A stretch of 64,000 nt of DNA. Origin: Prosthecomicrobium sp. N25 (GTDB lineage Bacteria > Pseudomonadota > Alphaproteobacteria > Rhizobiales > Ancalomicrobiaceae). Made by a program: the position numbers and the translations under genes. The DNA lies in assembly GCF_037203705.1 (NCBI RefSeq), contig NZ_JBBCAT010000002.1:248001-312000 (forward strand), given 5' to 3'. The notes beneath the pieces are model-generated. The model ran no database searches. It saw only the letters and a list, made by a program, of their open reading frames with translations, and was not told the origin of the DNA. This document shows positions 34,192 through 42,400 of the stretch, piece by piece (within the stretch, counting starts at the first letter, position 1; each line of letters starts with the position of its first letter).

Positions 34192-34602
34192 ATGTCGAGC
34201 ATCGAAACGAGGCCCGCGGGCCGGCCGGCCCGGCCGCTTTCGCCCCATCTGCAGGTCTACCGCTTCTCCTGGACCATGGCGATGTCGATCGTGCATCGCA
34301 TCACCGGGGTGGCGCTCTACGGGGGCACCCTGCTGCTCGCGATCTGGCTCGTCTCGGCGGCCGCCGGCAAGCAGAGCTTCGACTCCGTGCAGTGGTTCTT
34401 CGGATCGTTTCTCGGGATCCTGGTGCTGTTCGGCTTCACCTGGGCGCTGTGGCACCACATGCTCGGCGGGATCCGGCACCTGATCTGGGACATGGGCCTG
34501 ATGCTCGAGGCCGACAACCGGATGATGCTCGCCCGGGTCACGCTGATCGGCTCGATCGGGCTGACGGTCCTGACCTGGATCGTCGGGCTGGCGGTGAAGT
34601 GA
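34192..34602 (+). CDS. sdhC: Succinate dehydrogenase cytochrome b556 subunit
   Basis: SdhC is one of two membrane anchors of complex II and supplies a heme ligand. The 136-residue product has the family signature RPLSPHLQVYRFSWTMAMSI followed by the heme-region MSIVHRITGVAL, and three transmembrane helices. The second conserved His lies in LWHHMLGGIRHLIWD. It is the first gene of sdhCDAB; sdhD begins 11 bases after its stop. Confidence 0.96.
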   Translation: MSSIETRPAGRPARPLSPHLQVYRFSWTMAMSIVHRITGVALYGGTLLLAIWLVSAAAGKQSFDSVQWFFGSFLGILVLFGFTWALWHHMLGGIRHLIWDMGLMLEADNRMMLARVTLIGSIGLTVLTWIVGLAVK

Positions 34603-34613
34603 GGGAGAGCCCA

Positions 34614-34994
34614 ATGTCCATGCGCACCCCCCTCGGCCGCGTGCGCGGCCTCGGCTCCGCCCGGGACGGCACGTCGACCTGGTTCAAGGAACGGCTGACG
34701 TCGCTCGCCCTGGTGCCCCTTACCTTCGTGTTCGTGGCGATCGTCATCGGCGTCGTCGGCAAGACCCATGCCGAGGCGGTGGCGATGCTGGGCTCGCCGA
34801 TCACCGCGATCCTGTTTCTCGCCTTGATCCTGGTGGGCGTCGCCCACATGCGGATGGGCATGCAGGTGATCATCGAGGACTATGTCCACGCCGAGCCGGC
34901 CAAGATGCTGTGCCTGGTCGCCAACACCTTCTTCTCGGCCCTGATCGCGCTCGCCTGCGTGTGGGCCGTGCTCAAGCTTTCCTTCGGGATCTGA
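34614..34994 (+). CDS. sdhD: Succinate dehydrogenase membrane anchor subunit
   Basis: SdhD is the second membrane anchor and contributes to the quinone site. The 126-residue product begins [20 protein letters not shown], the conserved alphaproteobacterial SdhD start, followed by [14 protein letters not shown]. Three transmembrane helices follow, with [15 protein letters not shown] between helices 2 and 3. ATG 34614 has GAGGGAGAG upstream. The gene lies between sdhC and sdhA with short gaps. Confidence 0.95.
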   Translation: MSMRTPLGRVRGLGSARDGTSTWFKERLTSLALVPLTFVFVAIVIGVVGKTHAEAVAMLGSPITAILFLALILVGVAHMRMGMQVIIEDYVHAEPAKMLCLVANTFFSALIALACVWAVLKLSFGI

Positions 34995-35010
34995 CGGGCG
35001 GAACGCACCC

Positions 35011-36858
35011 ATGGCCGAACTCAAGACCAACGCTGCCGCGACCGGCGCCTCCTCCGCCTCGCTGATCGGCGGCGCCTACACGTTCATCGACCACACCTTC
35101 GACGTCGTCGTGGTCGGCGCCGGGGGCGCGGGGCTCCGTGCCGTCACGGGCTGCTCGGAAGCGGGGCTGAAGACCGCCTGCATCACCAAGGTGTTCCCGA
35201 CCCGCTCCCACACGGTGGCGGCCCAGGGCGGCATCTCCGCCTCGCTCGGCAACATGGGCGAGGACGACTGGCGCTGGCACATGTACGACACCGTCAAGGG
35301 CTCCGACTGGCTCGGTGACCAGGACGCGATCGAGTACCTCTGCCGCAACGCGCCGGAGGCCGTCTACGAGCTCGAGCACTGGGGCGTTCCCTTCTCGCGC
35401 ACCGAGGAGGGCAAGATCTACCAGCGGCCCTTCGGCGGCATGACGACCCATTTCGGCAAGGGCCGGGCGCAGCGGACCTGCGCGGCCGCGGACCGGACCG
35501 GCCACGCCATCCTGCACACGCTCTACGGCCAGTCGCTGCGCTACTCGGCGGAGTTCTTCATCGAGTATTTCGCGATCGACCTGATCATGGATGACGAGGG
35601 CGCCTGCCGGGGCGTGATCGCGCTGTCCATGGAGGACGGCACGCTGCACCGCTTCCGGGCGGCGAAGACCATCCTGGCGACCGGGGGCTACGGCCGCGCC
35701 TACTTCTCCTGCACGTCGGCCCATACCTGCACGGGCGACGGCAACGCCATGGTGCTGCGCGCCGGCCTGCCACTCCAGGACATGGAGTTCGTCCAGTTCC
35801 ACCCGACCGGCATCTACGGCGCGGGCGTGCTCATCACCGAGGGGGCGCGCGGCGAGGGCGGATACCTCACCAACTCCGAGGGCGAGCGCTTCATGGAGCG
35901 CTACGCGCCCTCCGCCAAGGACCTCGCGTCGCGCGACGTCGTCAGCCGCGCCATGACGATCGAGATCCGCGAAGGCCGGGGCGTCGGCAAGAACAAGGAC
36001 CACATCCACCTGCACCTGTCGCACCTGGATCCGGCGATCCTGCACGAGCGGCTGCCGGGCATCACGGAATCGGCCCGCATCTTCGCGGGCGTCGACCTCA
36101 CCAAGGAGCCGATCCCGGTCCTGCCGACGGTGCACTACAACATGGGCGGCATCCCCACCAACTATCATGGCGAGGTGCTGACCAAGAAGAACGGCGATCC
36201 GGACTGCATCGTCCCGGGACTGCTGGCGATCGGCGAGGCGGCCTGCGTGTCGGTGCACGGGGCGAACCGGCTCGGCTCCAATTCGCTGATCGACCTGGTG
36301 GTTTTCGGGCGGGCGGCGGGCCTGCGCTGCGCGGAGACGATCCGGCGCGGCGAGCGGCAGCCGGACCTGCCGAAGAACGCCGGCGAGCTCGCGCTCACCC
36401 GGCTCGACCGCTACCGCCATGCGAGCGGCGGCACGCCGACCGCGGAGCTCAGGCTCAACATGCAGCGTGTCATGCAGACGAACTGCGCGGTGTTCCGCAC
36501 CGGCGACGTGCTCGTCGAGGGGCAGGAGCTGATCCACGAGGTCTGGGGCGGCATCGACGACGTGAAGGTCACCGACCGGTCGCTGGTCTGGAACTCCGAT
36601 CTCCTGGAGACGCTGGAGTTCGACAACCTGATCACCCAAGCGGTCGTAACCATGGACTCGGCGGCGAACCGGCAGGAGAGCCGCGGCGCCCACGCGCGCG
36701 AGGACTTCCCGGACCGGAACGACCAGGATTGGATGAAGCACACGCTGGCCTGGTGCAGCGATCAGAGCCGCAAGGTGACGCTCGACTACCGCCCGGTGCA
36801 CACCTACACGATGTCCAACGACATCGCCTATATCGAGCCGAAGGCGCGGGTGTACTGA
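35011..36858 (+). CDS. sdhA: Succinate dehydrogenase flavoprotein subunit
   Basis: SdhA oxidises succinate to fumarate, passing electrons to SdhB. The 615-residue product has the FAD fold [15 protein letters not shown] and the covalent-FAD histidine His67 in [11 protein letters not shown]. It also has the substrate blocks [21 protein letters not shown] (split here only for description), [15 protein letters not shown] and [19 protein letters not shown]. It ends [11 protein letters not shown], as in other family members. Length and motifs are complete. The expected next gene, sdhB, is displaced about 740 bases downstream by a toxin-antitoxin module. Confidence 0.97.
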   Translation: MAELKTNAAATGASSASLIGGAYTFIDHTFDVVVVGAGGAGLRAVTGCSEAGLKTACITKVFPTRSHTVAAQGGISASLGNMGEDDWRWHMYDTVKGSDWLGDQDAIEYLCRNAPEAVYELEHWGVPFSRTEEGKIYQRPFGGMTTHFGKGRAQRTCAAADRTGHAILHTLYGQSLRYSAEFFIEYFAIDLIMDDEGACRGVIALSMEDGTLHRFRAAKTILATGGYGRAYFSCTSAHTCTGDGNAMVLRAGLPLQDMEFVQFHPTGIYGAGVLITEGARGEGGYLTNSEGERFMERYAPSAKDLASRDVVSRAMTIEIREGRGVGKNKDHIHLHLSHLDPAILHERLPGITESARIFAGVDLTKEPIPVLPTVHYNMGGIPTNYHGEVLTKKNGDPDCIVPGLLAIGEAACVSVHGANRLGSNSLIDLVVFGRAAGLRCAETIRRGERQPDLPKNAGELALTRLDRYRHASGGTPTAELRLNMQRVMQTNCAVFRTGDVLVEGQELIHEVWGGIDDVKVTDRSLVWNSDLLETLEFDNLITQAVVTMDSAANRQESRGAHAREDFPDRNDQDWMKHTLAWCSDQSRKVTLDYRPVHTYTMSNDIAYIEPKARVY

Positions 36859-36892
36859 GGACCACGCGGCACGTCGGGCAGTGGAGCCGAGG

Positions 36893-37123
36893 ATGGGCGT
36901 TCTCAAGATCAGCGATCAGACCCTCGGAGAGGTCGAAGCGCTTGCCAGGGAGGGGGCCCGCCCCGTGGACCAGTTCGCCGAGTTGCTGATCCGCGAGGCC
37001 CTGGCCCATCGGCGGGACCGTCAGGCCATGGTGGAGCGCATGCGCGAAGTCCGGGCCATGACCCCGTCGGGTGTGGAGCAGACGGACAGCGTCGCGCTTC
37101 TTCGTGAGGACCGCGACCGGTGA
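36893..37123 (+). CDS. Antitoxin of a VapBC-type module
   Basis: A 76-residue protein starting MGVLKISDQTLGEVEALARE. A short N-terminal DNA-binding-like segment is followed by a charged helical tail (HRRDRQAMVERMREVRAM). The assignment as antitoxin rests on size, charge pattern and the immediately following PIN-domain gene, whose GTG start overlaps its stop (GTGA), the normal VapBC layout. It lies 34 bases after sdhA, inside the sdh operon. Its toxin partner is frameshifted, so the antitoxin may be a leftover. Confidence 0.7.
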   Translation: MGVLKISDQTLGEVEALAREGARPVDQFAELLIREALAHRRDRQAMVERMREVRAMTPSGVEQTDSVALLREDRDR

Positions 37124-37544
37124 TCGTCGTGGACGCCTCCGTTGTCGTGAAGTGGGTCGTCGAGGAGCCCGGCTCCCCCGAGGCCGAAGCGATGCTCGCC
37201 TCGGATCTCCGGTTCGGAAGTCCGGACATCCTCGTCCCCGAGGTGGTGAACGTCCTCCGGAAGAAGATCCTTCGGGGCCAGATGACCAGGGGACAGGCTG
37301 CTGCCGCGGTGGACCGGGTCTCGAGCCGGTTGTGCGCTTTGCCGCCTTCAGCGACATGCGGGAAGCCCTCCTCGACCTTGCGGTCAGGCTGGAGCACCCG
37401 GCCTATGACTGTGCCTACATCCACTGCGCGGCCTTGTGGGACGCGCCCCTGGTCACCGCCGACGCGGTCCTGGAACGGAAGTGCCTAGAGGCGGGCCATC
37501 GGGCCTGCGGACTGAGCAATTGGCGTGCCGTGCTAGCGCGGTGA
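37120..37544 (+). pseudogene. VapC-type PIN-domain toxin, frameshifted
   Basis: The first reading frame (from GTG 37120) gives IVVDASVVVKWVVEEPGSPE and PEVVNVLRKKILRGQMTRGQ, the PIN start with its first Asp and the conserved Glu. After about 37315-37340 the similarity moves to the other frame, which reads FAAFSDMREALLDLAVRLE, PAYDCAYIHCAALW and PLVTADAVLERKC, the second half with the remaining acidic residues, ending at 37544. The shift is equivalent to loss of one base (or gain of two). All PIN acidic residues exist across the two frames but not in one protein. Either the toxin gene has decayed, or the assembly has an error, or there is recoding. Confidence 0.8.
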
Positions 37545-37598
37545 TCAGGCGGAAATGCCCGAGGCCGCCTCGGGAACGGTTTGGCGAAGGAAGACGAG

Positions 37599-38378
37599 AT
37601 GGTTCAGCTCACCCTCCCCAAGAACAGCCAGATGCAGCTCGGCAGGACCTGGCCGAAGCCGGTGAATGCGACGCGGCTGAAGGAATTCCAGGTCTATCGC
37701 TGGAACCCGGACGACGGGCGGAACCCGCAGATCGACACCTTCTTCGTCGACCTGGACGACTGCGGTCCGATGGTCCTGGACGGACTGCTCTACATCAAGA
37801 ACAAGATCGACCCGACCCTGACCTTCCGGCGCTCCTGCCGGGAAGGGATCTGCGGCTCCTGCGCGATGAACATTGACGGGACCAACACGCTCGCCTGCAC
37901 GAAAGGCATGGACGACGTGAAGGGGGCGGTGAAGATCTACCCGCTCCCGCACATGCCGGTGATCAAGGACCTGGTGCCGGACCTGACCACCTTCTATGCC
38001 CAGCACCGCTCGATAGAGCCCTGGCTGAAGACGGTGTCGGCCACGCCCCAGATCGAGTGGCGGCAGTCGCGCGAGGACCGCGAGAAGCTGGACGGACTTT
38101 ACGAGTGCATCCTGTGCGCCTCCTGCTCGGCGTCCTGCCCGAGCTACTGGTGGAACGGCGACCGCTATCTCGGCCCGGCGGTGCTGCTGCAGGCCTATCG
38201 TTGGCTGATCGACAGCCGGGACGAGGCCACCGGCGAGCGGCTCGACAACCTCGAGGATCCGTTCCGGCTCTACCGCTGCCACACCATCATGAACTGCGCC
38301 AACACCTGCCCGAAGGGGCTCAATCCGGCGAAGGCGATCGCCGAGATCAAGAAGATGATGGTCGAGCGCCGGGTCTGA
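37599..38378 (+). CDS. sdhB: Succinate dehydrogenase iron-sulfur subunit
   Basis: SdhB relays electrons from FAD to quinone through three clusters. In the 259-residue product the 2Fe-2S cysteines are Cys80, 85, 88 and 100 ([13 protein letters not shown]), the 4Fe-4S cysteines Cys170, 173, 176 and 180 ([12 protein letters not shown]), and the 3Fe-4S site [14 protein letters not shown] (Cys227, 233, 237). ATG 37599 follows a GAAGGAAGA ribosome-binding site; a TTG six codons earlier is unlikely. The gene now lies downstream of the toxin-antitoxin insert, 55 bases past the toxin stop. Confidence 0.97.
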   Translation: MVQLTLPKNSQMQLGRTWPKPVNATRLKEFQVYRWNPDDGRNPQIDTFFVDLDDCGPMVLDGLLYIKNKIDPTLTFRRSCREGICGSCAMNIDGTNTLACTKGMDDVKGAVKIYPLPHMPVIKDLVPDLTTFYAQHRSIEPWLKTVSATPQIEWRQSREDREKLDGLYECILCASCSASCPSYWWNGDRYLGPAVLLQAYRWLIDSRDEATGERLDNLEDPFRLYRCHTIMNCANTCPKGLNPAKAIAEIKKMMVERRV

Positions 38379-38401
38379 CCGGCAAGGGACAGGATCCCGG
38401 G

Positions 38402-38418
38402 CCGGGGCCTCGCCCCGG
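38402..38418. terminator. Hairpin between sdhB and peptidase gene
   Basis: CCGGGG-CCTCG-CCCCGG forms a short GC-only stem in the gap between the convergent sdhB and dipeptidase genes. It lacks a T-tract, so its role as a terminator is uncertain. Confidence 0.35.
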
Positions 38419-38423
38419 GCGCG

Positions 38424-39614
38424 TTACGCCAGGCGCCCGACGTCCGGCTTCTCGGTGCGGCGCAGGAGGCGGCCGACGGCTTCCACCTTGCGGAAGACGC
38501 GCAGGAAGTTTCCGCTGAGGAGGCCCTCCAGCGCCTCGTCGGACCAGCCGCGGCGGACGAGCTCCGCCACCAGGTGCGGGAAGCGGCTGACGTCCTCCAG
38601 CCCGACCACGGGCGGCCCGCCGAAGAAGTCCGAGCCGATTCCGATGTGCCGGAGCCCGGCGCGGTTCGCCATGTATTCGATGTGATCGCAGAGTTCCGGG
38701 ATCGAGGCGCGCGGCCAGGGGCCGAGCTGTTCCCGCCGGGCCTGCATAGCGGCATGCCAGTCGACACCGCGGCGCGTCTTGCCCCACTCGTCCTTCATGG
38801 GCCGCATCCAATCGCGGGAGGCCTGGGAGACGAAGTCCGGCACGAAGGTCGCCATCACGATGCCGCCGTTGGCGGGGATGCGGTCGAGGACGTCGTCGGG
38901 GACGTTGCGGGGGTGGTCGCAGAGCGCGAAGGCGTTGCAGTGGGTGAAGAGCACCGGCGCGCGCGTGACGTCCAGAACCTTGCGCATGGCGTCGTGCGAG
39001 GTGTGCGAGCAGTCGACCATCATGCCGAGGCGGTTCATCTCGCGCACGACCCGGACGCCGAAGTCGGACAGCCCGCCGTGGCGGGGGGCGTCGGTGGTGG
39101 AGTCCACCCAGTCGATGGTCTCGTTGTGGCAGAGCGTCATGTAGCGCGCGCCGAGGTCGTAGAAGCTCCTCAGGAGGTCGAGGCTGTTCTCGAGACCGAC
39201 GCCGCCTTCCACCGCGATGAAGGAGGCGATGCGGCCCTCCCGCTTGGCGCGGGCCAGGTCGCCCGGGCGCCGGGCGGGCAGGAAGCTCTCCGGATAGGCC
39301 GCCTCCATGCGCCGGATCAGGTCGATCTGCTCGAAGGTGGCGCGGGCCGGGTGGGGGATGTCTGTGGGGATGAAGGCGGCCCAGAACTGGCCCGCGACCC
39401 CGCCGGCCTTGAGGCGCGGGATGTCGGTGTCGCGGCCCTGGCGGTTCTCGTCCAGCCTTGCGGCGACGACGTCGCCGCGGGCTTCGGGGTCGCAGCGGAC
39501 GACCCAGGGGAGGTCGTTGTGGCCGTCGATCAGGGGCACGCGCTCGAGGAGCGCGCGGGCATGGGCGAGCGGATCGGCGTTGGACAAGGGCGGCGGCCTC
39601 GTGCGGCGGGTCAC
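38424..39614 (-). CDS. Membrane dipeptidase-like zinc peptidase, family M19
   Basis: A 396-residue amidohydrolase-fold enzyme of the renal dipeptidase family. Metal ligands are visible in LIDGHNDLPWVVR (His32, Asp34), FIAVEGGVG (bridging Glu), MMVDCSHTSHDAM and FTHCNAFALCDHPRN. GIGSDFFGGPPV carries the late conserved Asp. It should hydrolyse dipeptides, possibly with D-residues; no signal peptide is seen, so it is probably cytoplasmic. The GTG start at 39612-39614 overlaps the stop of the ECF sigma gene, so the two are translationally coupled, an unusual pairing. Confidence 0.9.
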   Translation of the reverse strand: MTRRTRPPPLSNADPLAHARALLERVPLIDGHNDLPWVVRCDPEARGDVVAARLDENRQGRDTDIPRLKAGGVAGQFWAAFIPTDIPHPARATFEQIDLIRRMEAAYPESFLPARRPGDLARAKREGRIASFIAVEGGVGLENSLDLLRSFYDLGARYMTLCHNETIDWVDSTTDAPRHGGLSDFGVRVVREMNRLGMMVDCSHTSHDAMRKVLDVTRAPVLFTHCNAFALCDHPRNVPDDVLDRIPANGGIVMATFVPDFVSQASRDWMRPMKDEWGKTRRGVDWHAAMQARREQLGPWPRASIPELCDHIEYMANRAGLRHIGIGSDFFGGPPVVGLEDVSRFPHLVAELVRRGWSDEALEGLLSGNFLRVFRKVEAVGRLLRRTEKPDVGRLA

Positions 39615-40204
39615 TCGAAATCGACGATGCCTTCCTCCTCGAGCGCCTTCCTGAGGCGCGAGAAGGCGAGACGGATGCGGGACTTGACGGTGCCGAGGGG
39701 CAGACCGGTCTGGTCGGCGATCTGACTGTGCGAGAGGCCGATGAAGAAGGCGAGGCGCACCAGCTCGACCTGCTCGGGCGGCAGCACCTCGATGGCCCGC
39801 CGGATGCGGTCCTCGCGGCGCTGGGCGTCGATCGCCTCGCTGGCGTCCTCCGGGGCGGACGGATGCAGTGCCGGGTCGTCCGGGTCGAGGCTCGCCTGGC
39901 GATCGCGGCGGAGCAGGTCGATGCGGCGGTTGCGGGCGATGCGGAAGAGCCAGGTGGCGACGGAGGACTTGGACCGGTCGAACAGGTGCGCCTTGCGCCA
40001 GAGGGTGACCATCACCTCCTGGGCCAGTTCCTCGGCGTTGCCGCTGTCGGTCCCGAGGCGCAGCAGATAGGCGTTGATGCGCGGCGCGAAATGGTCGAAC
40101 AGGCGCGCGAAGGCCGCCCGGTCCCTGCGCGTCGCGACGGTCTCCACCAATGCCGCGAATTCGTCCCTGTCAGGCACGACCCGCTCGGGGTCCGGCATTC
40201 TCAT
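39611..40204 (-). CDS. ECF-type RNA polymerase sigma factor
   Basis: A 197-residue group-4 sigma factor. Region 2 reads ARLFDHFAPRINAYLLRLG through AEELAQEVMVTLWRKAHLFD and WLFRIARNRRIDLLRRDR. Region 4 reads LPPEQVELVRLAFFIGLSHSQ through GLPLGTVKSRIRLAFSRLR. The layout resembles the RpoE-type sigma factors of Rhodobacter that pair with ChrR, but no anti-sigma gene is adjacent. The downstream gene is the M19 peptidase. The start is ATG 40202-40204 with GAGGTGAC upstream; a second in-frame ATG lies two codons later. Confidence 0.92.
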   Translation of the reverse strand: MRMPDPERVVPDRDEFAALVETVATRRDRAAFARLFDHFAPRINAYLLRLGTDSGNAEELAQEVMVTLWRKAHLFDRSKSSVATWLFRIARNRRIDLLRRDRQASLDPDDPALHPSAPEDASEAIDAQRREDRIRRAIEVLPPEQVELVRLAFFIGLSHSQIADQTGLPLGTVKSRIRLAFSRLRKALEEEGIVDFE

Positions 40205-40587
40205 GTCACCTCGAACCACTTCGCCGCGACCGCCGCAGGCGCGGCACGGGGCCCGACAATTCGCTTCGTTCAACCGCAGCGGAGGGCATCTTAGCGTTCT
40301 CCATCGGCTTCGGCCACTGCCGATCCGGCCGCACCCCTCCAAGGTAGGAGAGGAAAATATGGCGCCGGCGCAGGGGTTCCGCAGCGTCTCTGACACGCTG
40401 TCGCATTTCGGGCAAGGTTCTGGTAACCATTGCCGTGGTTTCGTTAACCCTGACGAGCGGCGAAACGGTCCCCTACGGCGTGGGACACGGCCGCTCCGCC
40501 CCGGGGCGCCGCAGCGGTTCCCCCCGGGTGATCCCTCTCCGGCCCGACCGGTGCCGGACACCGCTCCATTCGAGGTATCGACGCACC
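40205..40587. other. Divergent promoter region between the ECF sigma and IalB-like genes
   Basis: This 383-base gap has no credible coding frame. It must drive the sigma factor leftward and the IalB-like gene rightward. A GGTAACC (40422-40428) and a GTTAACC (near 40444) lie about 20 bases apart on the side nearer the IalB-like gene. I see no convincing sigma-70 or ECF promoter pair. Confidence 0.5.
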
Positions 40588-41097
40588 ATGAGACACCTGC
40601 TCCTTCCGACGATGATCGCCGCCGGGCTCTCGGTCGCAGGCTCCGCCTCGGCCCAGCAGTCGCCGCTGCTCCTCGTCCAGTCGAAGGACTGGAGTGCCGT
40701 CACGGCCGGGAGCCAGAAGGGCAAGGTCTGCTACGCGCTCTCCAAGCCGACGAAGCTCGACCCGCAGACCCTGAACCACGGCGACGTCTTCTTCTTCATC
40801 TCCACCCGCCCCGGCGAGAACGTCCGCAACGAGCCCTCCATCCAGGTCGGCTATCCCTTCAAGGAGGGCAGCAAGGTCACGGTGGACGTGGACGGGCAGA
40901 AGTTCAACCTGTTCACCCGCGGCGACGGCGCCTGGCTGGAGACGCCGGCCGAGGAGGCCAAGCTGCTCGACAGCCTGAAGCGCGGCAAGAAGCTGACGGT
41001 CGGCGGACAGTCGGGGCGCGGCAACCAGACCACCTATTCCTTCTCGCTCGCCGGCCTGCAGGGCGCCGTCGACGCCATCGCGAAGGAATGCAAGTAG
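40588..41097 (+). CDS. Invasion-associated locus B (IalB) family secreted protein
   Basis: A 169-residue protein with a Sec signal peptide (MRHLLLPTMIAAGLSVAGSA, cleavage near SASA-QQ) and an IalB-like domain. Conserved features are WSAVTAGSQKGKVCYALSKP, FFFISTRPGENVRNEPSIQ and KVTVDVDGQKFNLFTRGDGA, with two cysteines (VCYA and the C-terminal ECK). The family is named after a Bartonella invasion protein but is common in free-living alphaproteobacteria, where its role is unknown. It is a single-gene unit ending at a strong terminator. Confidence 0.85.
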   Translation: MRHLLLPTMIAAGLSVAGSASAQQSPLLLVQSKDWSAVTAGSQKGKVCYALSKPTKLDPQTLNHGDVFFFISTRPGENVRNEPSIQVGYPFKEGSKVTVDVDGQKFNLFTRGDGAWLETPAEEAKLLDSLKRGKKLTVGGQSGRGNQTTYSFSLAGLQGAVDAIAKECK

Positions 41098-41135
41098 GCC
41101 GCCAAGGCCCTTCCTTCCCGCCGTCACCGACGAAA

Positions 41136-41168
41136 AAACCCCCGATCCTCGATCGGGGGTTTCTTCTT
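41136..41168. terminator. Bidirectional Rho-independent terminator
   Basis: A 12-bp stem (AAACCCCCGATC / GATCGGGGGTTT) with a CTC loop has A-rich sequence on one side and T-rich on the other. It can end transcription of both the IalB-like gene (rightward) and terC (leftward). Confidence 0.9.
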
Positions 41169-41195
41169 TTCGGCACTGTCGACCGGGACGGTCTG

Positions 41196-42194
41196 TCAGC
41201 GGGTCGCGACCGTGTGGGCGGCTTCGCCCCTGGTCTTCCACAGCGACCAAGCGATGCCGCCGGCGATGATGGCGAGCGTCACGCCGAGGGAGAACCACGC
41301 CGGCAGCTTGTCGAGACCGAACAGGTCGGCGATGAAGATCTTGCCGCCGATGAAGACCAGCACCAGGGCGAGCGCGTACTTCAGATAGTGGAAGCGCGTG
41401 ACCATGGCGGCCAGGGCGAAGTAGAGCGCCCGGAGGCCGAGGATCGCCATGATGTTGGCGGTGTAGACCACGAAGGTGTCGGTGGTGATCGCGAAGATCG
41501 CCGGCACCGAGTCGACCGCGAAGATCACGTCGGCGACGTTGATGACGAGCAGCGCCAGGAAGAGCGGCGTCGCCCAGGTGACGAGCTTGCCGGTGGCCGG
41601 GTCGGGCTTGCGGACGAAGAACTTCTCGTCGTGCAGCTCCGGGGTGATTCGCATGTAGCGACGGGCGAGGCGGACGACCGGGTTCTTCGAGATGTCAGGG
41701 TCGGCTTCCTGGCCGAGCATCATCTTGATGCCGGTGAGGATCAGGAACACGGCGAAGACGTAGAGCACCCACGAGAAGTTCTGCACCAGGGCGGCGCCCA
41801 CGCCGATCATGACGCCGCGCAGCACGATCACGCCGATGATGCCCCATAGGAGCGCCCGGTACTGGTACTTCGGCGGGATGGCGAAGAAGCCGAAGATCAG
41901 CGAGATGACGAAGACATTGTCGATCGACAGGCTCTTCTCGATGAAGAAGCCCGTGAAGTACTCCATACCGGACTGGGCGCCCATGAGCATCCAGACGCCG
42001 ACGCCGAAGAGCATGGCGAAGCCGATGTAAAAGGCCGACAGCCAGAGGCTCTCGGAGATTCCCATCTCGCGGTCGTCCTTGTGCAGGATGCCGAGGTCGA
42101 AGGCGAGGAGGGCGAGGACGATGGCGAGGAAGCCCAGCCACATCCAGGCGGGCGTGCCGAGCCATTCGGCGGCGAAGAAGGAGAGGACGTCCAT
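41196..42194 (-). CDS. terC: TerC/Alx-family membrane protein
   Basis: A 332-residue integral membrane protein of the TerC/Alx family, linked in other bacteria to manganese export and metalation of secreted proteins. It has about nine transmembrane helices. The two acidic signature blocks are EKSLSIDNVFVISLIFGFF and INVADVIFAVDSVPAIFAIT. The ATG at 42192-42194 gives the typical start MDVLSFFAAEWLGTPAW; an upstream in-frame extension was rejected. A structured leader precedes the gene (see 42218-42263). A strong terminator isolates it from the GMC operon upstream. Confidence 0.92.
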   Translation of the reverse strand: MDVLSFFAAEWLGTPAWMWLGFLAIVLALLAFDLGILHKDDREMGISESLWLSAFYIGFAMLFGVGVWMLMGAQSGMEYFTGFFIEKSLSIDNVFVISLIFGFFAIPPKYQYRALLWGIIGVIVLRGVMIGVGAALVQNFSWVLYVFAVFLILTGIKMMLGQEADPDISKNPVVRLARRYMRITPELHDEKFFVRKPDPATGKLVTWATPLFLALLVINVADVIFAVDSVPAIFAITTDTFVVYTANIMAILGLRALYFALAAMVTRFHYLKYALALVLVFIGGKIFIADLFGLDKLPAWFSLGVTLAIIAGGIAWSLWKTRGEAAHTVATR

Positions 42195-42217
42195 TCGGGC
42201 GAGAACTCCAGGAAGGC

Positions 42218-42263
42218 GAGCGTTCCGCACGCTCATCGCAACGGGCATACGGGTTTGCCCGTA
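42218..42263 (-). promoter_or_regulatory. Structured leader upstream of terC
   Basis: Reading toward terC, TACGGG-CAAA-CCCGTA (42248-42263) can form one hairpin, but its 5' arm can instead pair in ACGGGCA-N8-TGCCCGT (42241-42262); the two are mutually exclusive. A third stem GAGCGT-GCGGA-ACGCTC (42218-42234) follows, ending 23 bases before the ATG. This looks like an RNA switch or attenuator. TerC-family genes elsewhere are controlled by the Mn2+ yybP-ykoY riboswitch, but its full consensus is not clear here. Confidence 0.35.
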
Positions 42264-42345
42264 CGGTTCCCCCAAGGTAGGTCTTCGGCCCGATTTCACA
42301 AGGGGTGCGACGAAGGAATCGGACGGTTTCGGCCTGCCGGGATAC

Positions 42346-42382
42346 GAAAAAAGGGCCGTCACGCGCAGCGCGGCGGCCCCTG
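42346..42382 (-). terminator. Rho-independent terminator of the GMC operon
   Basis: On the minus strand AGGGGCCG, a ~14-base loop region and CGGCCCT are followed by a run of T residues (TTTTTTCG). It lies 19-55 bases after the GMC oxidoreductase stop and separates it from terC. Confidence 0.75.
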
Positions 42383-42400
42383 CCTCGGCGATGCACCGGG

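Noticed and set aside
34972-36906. Long open frame antisense to sdhA
   Set aside because: Its translation is low-complexity His/Asp/Arg-rich sequence typical of a shadow of a high-GC gene, with no ribosome-binding site or motif.
42195-42300. Canonical yybP-ykoY manganese riboswitch before terC
   Set aside because: The conserved GGGGAGUAG and later consensus blocks cannot be aligned by eye. Only the structured leader itself is reported.
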